Shown: positions 46,101-58,100 of the stretch, one piece after another
Layout of the letters: the number at the start of each line of letters is the position of its first letter
How positions within the stretch are numbered: position 1 is the stretch's first letter
DNA from: Chrysogorgia sp. JL179-B06
Lineage: Eukaryota; Cnidaria; Anthozoa; Scleralcyonacea; Chrysogorgiidae
Assembly (NCBI GenBank): GCA_035772405.1
Contig: JAYKKM010000052.1
Coordinates: forward strand, 1,145,001 to 1,209,000
Direction: 5' to 3'
Length of the DNA stretch: 64,000 nucleotides
Notes under the pieces: generated by a model
What the model was told of the DNA's origin: nothing
Databases searched by the model: none
Seen by the model: the letters and a program-made list of their open reading frames with translations, nothing else
Translations under genes and position numbers: made by a program

Positions 46101-49100
46101 CACTTTGTAAAACAAGAACTTTCCAAGCCTCGTATTTTAACCGCGTAGTCAAATTATGGAACTTTGTCTGCAAATTAGCCAATCTAAGTAGTTTCACCAG
46201 TTCTATGTCATTTAAGAACTTTGTAAGACAGATACTATCCAGTGTAGTTGTTTCTACTTTTGATATAGATTGGCCGTGCACCTGGACACTGGTACGCGAC
46301 TGTCCCTGTCATAGAGTCTCTATGACATAGAACAAATTTTACATGTATATATTTTAATCTAAGAGGGCGGCACCTCGCATGGGACTTTTAGTCCCGTTCG
46401 CGTTTTCCCTTTTGGATCTCTTGTTGTTGTCTTTTTCATGGCAAGAATTGTTATCCAATAAATTAAATTAAAAAAAAAAAATAATAATAAAAACAAAAAT
46501 TCAACATGCTATAGAGGTTGGACAATTTGTACACGTCAAGTTGTACACTTTAACAAATGTTGTACACGTCAACAAATACAACGAAATCGCGCGCGCGTAT
46601 AACCGCAAACGTTTGATTTTATATTATTGGGAGCAATTATAGAATACCCGTCCACTTTTGAAACCACATTTAAAGGCAGAAATAAAAACCACGTTGCTCT
46701 AAAATCTCTTTAAATATAATGTCGAAGGTTTATATTGTGTGTACTTGTTGATAGTTATCAAATTAAATGGGGTTTTAAAATACAGAAGAACGAAGCAATT
46801 GTATGATGAACTTTCCGTAATTTACATACATACTTTATTTCACGTCCCCATGGGGCTTTTCAGAGAAATATTTAACATAGAAAATTGATAATCAAATAAA
46901 TTACAATTAGTCATTAAAACTAGGCTGCTAAGAGCGTACGTCTTAGTGAGTGCTTGAACTGAGTTACAGATTGACATGTTTTCAGTTCCTGAGGCAAAGA
47001 GTTCCAAAGTGATACAGTTCTATAATAAAAGGTTCTTTGGGCCTTGGCCTGTCGCTGTTCTAAAAAAAGGAATATTAAGCATTTGAGAGTTTCTAGTAAT
47101 TTGACCCTTTTACTAACTGTCAACAGATACAAATAGCGAAAGTGGACGGGTATTCTACAATTTAGCGATGTGTTACAAATCCCATCCCTCGATCTTTTAA
47201 AAAAATTAAATTCCCCTGCCATAAAAAGTCAATCAGTCGACTCAATATCCCGTTAATGTTCCCCCCATCCTGGGTTAACATTGATAGGTACATCACAAAA
47301 TATCTCCAGTGAAGGAATGTCTGTTGACAGTTAGTAAAAGGGTCAAATTACGGGTCAAATTACGGAAAGTTCATCATATACAATTGCTTCGTTCTATTTT
47401 AAAACCCCATTTAATTTGATAACTATCAATGTGGTTTCAAAAGTGGATGGTATAATTGCTCCTCAAAATAATTTCAATACTAACTAGTTAATGACCAAGA
47501 GTGAGGTTTTATGGTAAAATATCTAACCAAGATCTTGGCCGATATCTAACCAAGATCGTGGCGAAGGTTTGGTATTTTACTGTAAAGACCGAACAGTCAA
47601 GGTTATAATCCTGTACGGGACTCAAAATCATTTTTCTGAGGATATGAGCTTGACGATCGTCCACGTATCGTCTGTCTACTCCGAGCTCTCCCACATTCAC
47701 TACAACATTGTGTATATTAACGTATATGGCACTTGTTATTACAAAATCAATCTTGCATTTCTTGGTCTTCGGACTTCGCTTCCTTTAACGTCGTCAAAAT
47801 ACCGGACTAGCATTATTTTCTGTTGTTTCATTCTTGTCTGGATACTAAAATTTACTTTTATAATGTTTATTGTTCATCATCATTAATTTAATTTATTTTC
47901 ATCATTTTGAGGCATGACAACTCTCTTACAGGTATTAGGATTTTGTGTTTGTTCCCAACAACCATAGGGAATTAGCCAGTGAAATTTTATCCCCTTCTGT
48001 TCAACTTATCACCTTTATTAACCTTGTGATTAAAATAATAAAGATCAAGAATTGTTTTTCTAACAAACAGTATATTAACTATTAACTAGAAATTACTATC
48101 GCAAGGAAAGTGCTGCCTCAAAGGCCATTGCATGGGCAGTGTAGTCAGTTTTGATGAAATTTCAAAGGTGAACCCTGGGATTGATTCAGATTGTATAAAT
48201 TGTAACGGACATGTTAATCAAGAATGATATAGATGTAGAGTCAGCACGTAGGTCTCATGTTGTAAGCCTGCCCGCAGCCCGAAATTTCGGGCTGCGGGCA
48301 GGCACTCAACTCGAATTACTTTTTTTCTCGCATTACTCGCACTCAATAATAGATTCTGCACGGTCTGCACGGGAAAGCCGTTGACGAATCATATACTCGC
48401 ACTTAACTCGAATAGATTCGAGTCAACTAAAGTGCGACGGATAAAGCCGTTGACGAATCATACTCGCACTTAACTCGAATAGATTCGAGTCAACTAAAGT
48501 GCGACGTATAAAGCCGTTGACGAATCATACTCGCACTTAACTCGAATAGATTCGAGTCAACTAAAGTGCGACGGATAAAGCCGTTGACGAATCCTTGCAT
48601 CTATTCATTAGAAGTGCGAGTAAAGTGCGACGTCGATCTAAAGTTGGCCGTATACTTCCTCAGCGTTGACAAGTTCCGAACGGCGAAAGGTAGAAGTTTT
48701 ACACGTGTATTAAAGTTCTACGTCACAAAACGTCATAAAATGGAACAAATATCTCGACAGAGGCAATTTACACAAATCGAGATTGCGTTGACTATAATAG
48801 GTCCGCGAAGAGATCTGGGTACGAGGACACAGCAACCCATGTCAAGATTAGTGAGCTGCCTACGGCAGCAATAATACTGCAGCTTTATAAGCAAGCAATC
48901 TAAAATCCTGCGCAACATTAAACTTGTGTCATGCATTATGCTACTGTTTTATTTAATACGATACATAATTCTATAAAACTTTGCACTTTCCTTTGGACCT
49001 AGTTTTAGTTTCAACTTGTTTCTCTTCGGTACCAACTAAATAATGAACGCTCCCTTAATATAGCACTTCGCAAATAGCAAATTGCGAGAAAACTTGGAAA

Positions 49101-52100
49101 ATTGCATTGAAACTGCAACTGCCATATAGATGGCCAAGAACGATGTGATTCATCGCACACGCAACAGGTATATCGATAGCGTATATCCCTGCCCTCCGCA
49201 GGCTCTTAATCGGGAGTGGGCAGGCGGGGCGGCGCAGGCTAGCAATAGAGTGCCAGCAATGGTTGATGGGAAGGTGATAAAAAGCAATGGTCGATGGGAA
49301 GGCGATAAATGAAAATTTTAGAGCCTGCGAAATCGTGTGTCGAAACTCTGCAAATTTGATCGAAACATTGCAAATTGGCTTTGGAAATGGCGAAGACGCG
49401 AAGTCGCTTGACAAACTTGCAGCTAGAGACGGGAAATACGCCGATGCCATATTGGTCTATATAAATAGCTCTTTGTAGGTGAAAACCGCGTGTGATTATC
49501 GTATTCGAGCAATAAATAACAGCGCACGAGTGTTTATATTAAACGGCATATATTGTATTTGATAATCGATATATACACTGTAAAGGTGGAAATCATTCAA
49601 ACTCAGGTACGTCGGTAGTAATAGCAACATAATATAATATAATACATCAGTCATCACCCATCCTTGTTTACAGCTTTTTATGACAACGTTACGCCTCCAT
49701 AGTTATGAAATTTAAACTATATTTTGTCAGTGTTTGACCTGGAATAATTTACTATATCCTACATATTTCCTCCACAAAGCATATTAATATTCATATAAAG
49801 CAAAAGTGTACTGGTATTTTGGCAATTATAGGGCGTATATGTTCACGCGAATAATTTAAAAATTGTCATCGAACTATAGTATTTTACCTATAAATCTTTA
49901 ATTTAAACGTCATCGACAAGTATTTTATATTGTCAGAGCAATATTGTGTTGGCGCAATTCCTGTCTCTAGCTGCAAATCCCATTCGCTGATCTCTATATA
50001 GAGATTAGTAATCTCAGATTACTCAAATTAGTGGCCATTACAGAGAACTCCATTTTGGATGCAGGATTTCCCAGTCGCTTCTCGCTCTCTCCCCTTCCCG
50101 TCGTTCCTCGCGCGCCTTCCTCTCAAATTTCCGCGCGGCTCTCGTAATTTGTACGCGAGCGACTGGGGACGAGGCAGCGTATATCCAGTACTATTTTTAT
50201 TACTACAAACTTTCGTCTTACAGCGTAACATTATGTCCCAAAACGCGGTGTAACGTTTTTGAACATATAGTGCAACGTCTTACAACATATCGTAACATCG
50301 TACAACATAGTGTATAAGTGTAACGTCTTTCTTGCATTACAATGCGACGAAACATCTTATAACATAAAGCAACTTTTTACAATACAGTAAAACGTTTCAT
50401 AACTTAGTGTAACGTCTATGGTTCATGATTCAAATGTAATATTTTGCGAAATACGCTGCACTCTACTTTTTTTACATGTAGTATATAGAGTGGTTTCGTG
50501 AAATTAGTAATTTCGCAGTCGACTCGGGAAGGGGGATTGTTATACTGGAAAAAGTTGTGAAGAACAATAATTTTCCACGTTTCGTAGGAGGATTACATGT
50601 AAAGCACGTTTTATTAAACACGACACATTTAAAATCAAATCGAGAATCGAAGTTCCGAATCAAAGAATCTTGAATCGAATTGATGAGTCATAATCAATAC
50701 ATTTGACTGATCATTACAGCCTATAATCTAACATTTATGTTTGTCTAGGCAACATACTTTCTTCTCCACTACTTAAAAGGAAATCCATTTGAGAATTCAG
50801 TTGATGGTGGATCACAGGGTAAAGACCGCAGGCTGACACACTGGGAGCAGATAAACCAAGGGGAACAAAACACAACAACCAAAAAATTCATGACTCTTGT
50901 TCCTATTGTTATGTAAGTAATATAATAACTAGATAAACAATATTGATGAATAACAAATTATTTGTGGCGATGTTAGTATTCTATCACATTGCCTTTGGCT
51001 ATACAGTAGGTGTGCTGCGCTTCATTGGATTCATTTCAAACACTTGGAGAATGTCTTGCATTTGTGTACCCAAAATGAAAACAAGACCATTTTTGATATG
51101 ATAAAATTATCGTATACAGTGTCAGCGTGATTTTAATGTGTGACTTCTCAAATGTTTTCCAAGCTTTTTAATTGAATTAATGTACCTATCAAAATGCAAA
51201 TCCCGCGGGTGAGGGTGCGGGCAAGATGGGATTTGACAAAGGATTGGAAATTTGAATGATATTCCAACAGGTGGGCGAAACGTTTGCTACACTAATCAAA
51301 TGTGCAAAAAAGGAACCACCTGGGGACAGAGATTGCACACTGCATTATTAAAGTCGAAGGTTTTTTAATGTTCGAACAATTTTAATAACTAAATAAGTCT
51401 TCCAAATCAATAATATCTCGGCCGCATCATTCCAACTTTAATTACTGGGGCTGCTGTGTTAGCAGGAGTCTTAAATTCGGCTTCGTTATTATTTTTATTA
51501 TTTTTGGAGTAACACAAATCTGCAAAATTGTGCAATAATATTTCCCGTCAGGCTTTTGCGAACCCTGAGGCACGTTGCCGGTCAATACCCGAGTTATTTC
51601 TTTTCGACAGCTTTGCTTTTGGTCGAGTTGTTCTTTGACTCTGTGTTGGTAGATTTTGAAAGTAACTGACTTAATTAGCAATGTGGCTGACAACTGTGTT
51701 GATCGTGAATACGCTCACTATACTTACAAACTGCACACAGCGCACGCTGATCGCGGTAGACATATGCTAATGATGACGAGCGATTTCGAAACGGGTTAGT
51801 CCGCGATCTCAATGAGACTAATGAATGCCAGGTTACTTATGAATGCCAACGTATACATACTTGGACTCAGTAATTCCAGTTTTCAGAATTGATATCGAGT
51901 AAATATTGACCGAGATACTGTATAAACATTCAAAAATCTACGACGAAGCGGCCTTCATATTGCCGATTAATTTCTAAGTACATAAACATGTTTTTACGAA
52001 GGGTATATTTCCCACAGGGGTTAGGATGAAACTCTGGGGGTGTTAGGGTTTTGATTGGGGTTAGAACCTTCCGGATCGACCGAGTTCGGTCCAAAGTCCA

Positions 52101-55100
52101 GTCCAGTGTTTTCAACAAGAGTGTTTCATCACAATTCGACCTGGCACTTATTTCCTTTGTGTATACCTCATGAATTATTAATGATTTGAGATGATAAATA
52201 TGCCAGATTGCATACGCCGGCGATCGCGACTGTAACTGCAAAAAAGCAGTCGCACAAAGCAAGCTTCTTACTTAATTATGCTATTCAGGGGGCAACCTAC
52301 AAGCAGGATCATTGTTTCAGAAGTTCTATACAATTTAAATACCCAAACAACAGTTAAACGGTAGTTAAGTATAGGTTATATACCGTGACCGAGGTGTTTA
52401 AGCGATATATCAACCCGAGGGCGAAGCCCGAGGGTTGATATATCGCTTAAACACCGAGCACGCCTTATATCACCATTCGCGAGGTATTCTGACAATAATT
52501 TTGTATTTTTTAAATCTAGTCAGAGCTGAGTTTCTTTCGAGTCGTTTATATGTCAAAAAACTGTGAATTAATGTGGAATATTTAGAATGATAATATGCAG
52601 TCTCTTGGGTTTTCCTACTGTTCATCAGTTCAACTCCGTATTCAAATTTTGGGTGTTTAGATTATTCGTATTGTTTTCATTAACTGCATGCTCTTGCAGA
52701 AGCATGGCATACTCAGACGAAGAGATGTTTATAACGCAAAATAGGTTTGATGTCAGCTTGCCTGACTTTGGCTTTGATCTGTCCCAGTTTTTGGGAATTG
52801 AAGAGGCTGATGTAAATTTACCACAAGAGCTCCAAACAACAGCTACTAGAGCAAAATGCGACACCAATAGCGCGTTTTTAAAAGAAACGTCGGTCCAAGG
52901 TGAGAAATTTTGTTTCAGTGGGCCAATATCGGACAAAGAATTGGAAAGTCACATTTCATCTCGAGTTCCAAAAAGCACTGAACGTCAAACACAGTGGGCT
53001 GTTCGTATTTGGCAGGAATGGACGCGAGAAAGAAAGAAGCACGAAAAGGAAAAATGAAGGTTGTGAGTGTAGCCGTAATTTCAAGTTTTCTAAGTGCAAT
53101 GTTGTCATAAAGAATTTGTAACATAGTTAAATGTGATTGATTTTTTGCGATAAGATTTATACTAGTCTTATTTACAGCGTGAAAAGCGAGAGATTGTTGG
53201 TAATGAGATTCATTATTACTATCATTTTTGGCGGAGATATAATTGATTGATGTTTTTACATTTCTCTGTCAGTTGTAGTGCAATACATGTTGTATTTTTT
53301 TGTTGTGTTAATTTATGAAATATCTGTTTACGTTTTAAGCTACAGCAGTTTTGAATATTTTTAGGGCAAGTACTGGGCTGAATAATCTGTTAGTGGATTT
53401 ACAGGTTGATAACTAGTTATCAACCTCATGAATAATTTCAATTCAATAGATTTATCAGCCCCGCACTCCCCTGAAAATATTCAAAACCGCCCCCAACTTT
53501 ATGACAGTTGGATTCCCATGCGTGTTATCAGAAATAAAGACCTGTAGAGAACAAAGGATACTGAGCCAATGGTGATATAAGAGACAACTGGGCCCAGTGT
53601 AGCTGAACAATTTTGACCGGAAACTTCTGACAACTTAACAATTTGGCGAAAGCCACGCTGCCAGCCCAAAACTAGCCCCAGTTAACGCCTAGCGGGCGTC
53701 TTGTTGGCGATTAAGCCTGTTGTTCTATTGTTACTTGGACCATTTTCTGCTGAGTAAAAGATCAAAATGATTGCTTTAAAGGACATTGGCAACAAAAATT
53801 AAGTTTGTCTAATATGAAAGAGTAATATAATATAAAATGATAGAGTAACACCTTTTACAACTTTCCCGTATTTTACTTCGTTTTTGAAATATTTCAGTTT
53901 GTTTGATATGTAAATGAGATGGTCTCTGAGGTGCTGGGTGACTCATTAAAAAAGTCTTAAGCTTCGTTTCCACTCGCTATTTTTATCTCGCGATCTACTT
54001 CTTTCGCTCGTTTGAGGGTTATGAGCATGCGCATTAGTTTTCAATGACAGACCGCTGGCTCAAATTAGCAATCGCGCGATCTTAAAAAGAGTTGGAAAGA
54101 TTCCTACTTTGTCGATCGTCAATGCAGAAACACTGCTCCTTTGAACATAGTTACAACAGAGTCAGAATATACCTGAAGGAAATAACGATGATAATGGTGA
54201 TCAAGTTGTTATTGAATCTTCAGAAGGCAATGAATGCTCTCCTCAAGAACCTTTAGCTTATTCCCGGTTGAAAAATATTATAACCTGATTGCAGGTGACT
54301 CTTACCATTGAGCCATCGAGACTTGGATGGCGAGAGGTAACAATGATGTACTGGTTCATAACTGGTTCAAATTATATATGTGCCTATGCGGCAGTTACTA
54401 TACTGTATATCAGTAATGCTTGGATGTGTTATAATATATATACACTGCTGTATTGACTGCGAACCGCATAGGACATATACCAATATATAAATCAGTACAT
54501 CATTGTAACCTTCACTCTCCATCTGAGTCTCGGTAGCTCAATATGGTTAGAGCATCTAACCGGCAATCAGAAAGTTACAGGTTCGGGAATCATTTTGTTT
54601 ATGAATTCAAGTTTGGCGTTCCTAAAATCGCGCGATTTAAATGGAAATCAAAGTACCAGATCGTGAGACTTATTTTGATCGAAAAAAGTAGCGAGTGGAA
54701 ATTAAGCTTTATGTCTCAGTGTTTACAACGTTCATTATCTTGAGGATTTATTATACGCACATTTTCAAGTAAATTTGTGGAAAAACTTGAAGATGGAACT
54801 AATATTTTAATGAGGGAAAATTCTCTACCCAGCACATGAAGTCAGAGACCATCTCGTTTACATATCAAACAAACTGAAATATTTCAAAAACGAACTAAAA
54901 TACGGAAAATCGTAAAAGTTGTTACTCTATCATTTTACGAGTTATTTCATATTAGACAAACATAATTTGTTGCCAATGTCCTTTAATATGAAATTTAAAT
55001 ATAAAATTGCCCTCCCCCCCCAATTTGTCCAAGATGGCAGCCTTCAATTGGTTCCCCGCGGATGACTGAAATCAGGCCCCAATACACCCTCTAGTTTTAT

Positions 55101-58100
55101 GTATGATCAATATGGCGGGGCGGATAGGGAGCTCAATATCTTGACGGTAGAGCGTAATAGAATAAAAAATTAAATTTAGATGAACATGTTACTACTCACG
55201 TAAGTAAGTTCCGCTTTTGTTCATCTTTTTGTCGCGTTGGATGCGTGGGATAGCTGGTCGTGACATGTCACGTTCTTCTTCAGGCGGCTGATATTTTTGG
55301 CGTAAAATTTTTTTTCGTGACGACACTTGGAAACCATTTCAGTTCTTTTACTCAATAAGTTCTGTTTCTCGGCTTTTATTATTTGGAGTTTTTCCTTTGG
55401 GCAAAGATTGCTCCGTGTTGCTCCGCTTGTATGTATATATGCAGCTCCCCCCCCCCCCCCAAACAGCGCAGCTCCCCCCAAAAAAGTTGTGATCATTCAG
55501 GTCGGTGTACATGAAGTAAGTATTCCCAGTCCGTCCAAGACACTATATGACAAGGAACATGAAGTAGTGCCATGGTGGTGTATCGTGTGATGTAACTTAA
55601 TTCAAATTGACTGATTCAATATGAAATATATTATAACTTTTAATAAACAAGAAAATCCTGGAAAGTGTTGTTTTTAGTGTTTTATATGACTTTTCCAAAC
55701 CTTCAGAATTGTGTAAAATCTTCCCCATGGCATTTCAGAGACTCTAGGTTTCAAAATTTTACGGGAGGTGCCCCCGGACCCCGCTAGATGCTCGCGCCTT
55801 TGGTGCTGGCTCCCCCTTTCCGATTCCTGGCTACGTCCTTGCTTCTCCCCCAAACGAAAAATCCTAGATAGAATCCTGATATGGGGTGGCGCATCTTAAG
55901 AGGAAACAGTTGATTGTAAATGGTTTTGCTTCTTTTTAACTGCCATGCAACGTGTTTAGAAAGTTCAGTTTCATTTGAATATTTTTCGTCTCGGATGGTT
56001 GCTGTATCGTTGTTTGCCGTCATGCCTTTCGTGTTAGTTCTGTCAGTTGTCGTAACGTCGACTTTGTAAACTACACATGTTGCCTTGCAATGTCCTGTCA
56101 ACGGACACCCATTTTTATTTCTACAACTGCATTTACTCACGTCGGTATCGTTATCTATCTTCTTTGTTAGGACTCGGAAATTGTGTTTTGATGTTCCATA
56201 CAGCTACTGTATATACTGTAGCTTAAAGTGCCACTATGATCAAATTTTTACCTATCGATATTTTTACGTATTTATAAAGCAGAGCTGCTAAATATTACTT
56301 GGTCAAAACCGTTTTGCGATTTGACGATGGCAAGTATTATTTTTCTTACTCCGAATCTGGAGTTGTTATGTCCGCCATTAATCGATCATGTTCTTGACCA
56401 GCGTAACGAAGTGACGTCAGATTCTCAACGCGAAGACTCCACGTGGCTAATTCTTCAAGAAATCGAGGTTGTTTTTTCAAATTCTTCGTCTGAAAGGCTG
56501 GACATTTCATCTACTTATCGAAAAAAACAAGAAAACAAATAACCTCGACCGAAATTCAGGCGTAGCATTGAGAATCTGACATCACAAACAATATTATCTT
56601 TTGAAATTGCGGGCTCACTTGGAACACGTTTTTAGTAATGGTGGCCTAAATAATAGTGATTGCAGAGCTCAAAATACTTACTTCAAAATACCATTTTTTG
56701 TTTTTTTTTACATCGATGATCACTTTCGACCTTGAAATACTATTATTTAGCATACTAAAGAAAATCTAAAAGACGGGGGTGAATTTTCAGCGTAGTGGCA
56801 CTTTAACTTTACGGTATTCCGGTTGAAGATTTTTTTTGCAAAGTTAAAACCAATATTGGACGGTGATTCGTCAACATCATCGTCCAATTTCAAATCCAGA
56901 TCTCTGCAAAAAAATCTTATAGCGGAATACCATGAGGCTAAGCTATAGCTGTATGGGAAACATAAAGAGTTTTTTCAAAACACAATTTCCGTGTTCTAGC
57001 CCGGCGGTTAAGCCCGAAATTTTGCCTCAATTGTGCGTTTTTGTGATACAAGCATGAAATTTGGCAAGTAGATAGAGTTACTAGTGCTTATGATTTTCTG
57101 ATATAAAGGCAACGCAGATTTCTTCCTGGTTGCCACAAAATCGAGTTTTTCTTCCAATTTACCTATTAAAGTACTATATTATAAAAAAGTGAAAATTCAA
57201 AGTTCGCTTTTAGCGAATATCATCCATATCATTAGAAAGTTCGCAAAAAACTATATGAAGGACAGTCAGGCGGGTAGGACGATTTTCTAAGCCTATTTTA
57301 AGTTATTAACGCTCAAAAATGTGGAAAATGCCGCAAAATGCTACAAAATGCTTTTTTAGTGGGTTTAGCCTTCTGTAACTCAAAAGGAACTTGGAAAATC
57401 GTACAACCCGCTTGAATGTCCTTCATATAGTTTTTTGCGAACTTGCTAATGATATGGGTGATATTCGCTAAAAGTGAACTTTGAATTTTCACTTTTTTTA
57501 TAAGATATAGTAGTACTTTAATAGGTAAATTGGAAGAATAACTCGATTTTGTGGCAACCAGGAAGAAATCTGCGTTGCCTCTATATCAGATACTGTAAGT
57601 CATCAGAACTAGTAACTCTATCTACTTGCCAAGTTTCATGCTTGTATCACAAAACGCGCAATTCACCCCCTTAACAGCTGGACTATTCTAACAAAGAGGA
57701 AAGATAACTAACCCGAAGCGAGTAGAAATGCTTTTGCAGAAATAAAAACGAGTGTCTGTTGTAAGGAAATTGCGTGGCAACATGTATACTGTAGTCTACA
57801 AAGTCGACGTTACGATAACTGACAGAACTGACACGATATTGTATATAGGACTGACGGCAAACAATTCTGAAACAGCGATACAACAACCATCACAAATATT
57901 TCGGTGCAATCTTTGCCTAGAGGAAAAACTCCAAATAATAAATGCTGAGAAACAGAACTTATTGAATAAAAGAACTGAAATGGTTTCCAAGTGTCGTCGC
58001 GGATATAAATTTTACGCCAAAAATCTCAGCCGCCTGAAGAACAAGGTGACATATCATGACCAGTTATCCCACGCATTCAACGCGATAAAAAGATGAACAA

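Larger units (their letters stand above)
22136..50748 (+). other. ORMDL intron 1 (28,613 bp), filled with nested mobile elements
   Basis: Bounded by GTAAGTG and TTTGTCTAG. It holds a composite palindrome with pogo-like ends, LINEs of at least four types, a hAT-like element, tandem DIRS-derived elements, Penelope and SINE fragments, and tandem repeats, all described separately. Stretches that I could not assign are about 22136-22560, 34780-35500, 40270-40660, 40830-41440, 47710-48260 and 48650-50240. Confidence 0.85.
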
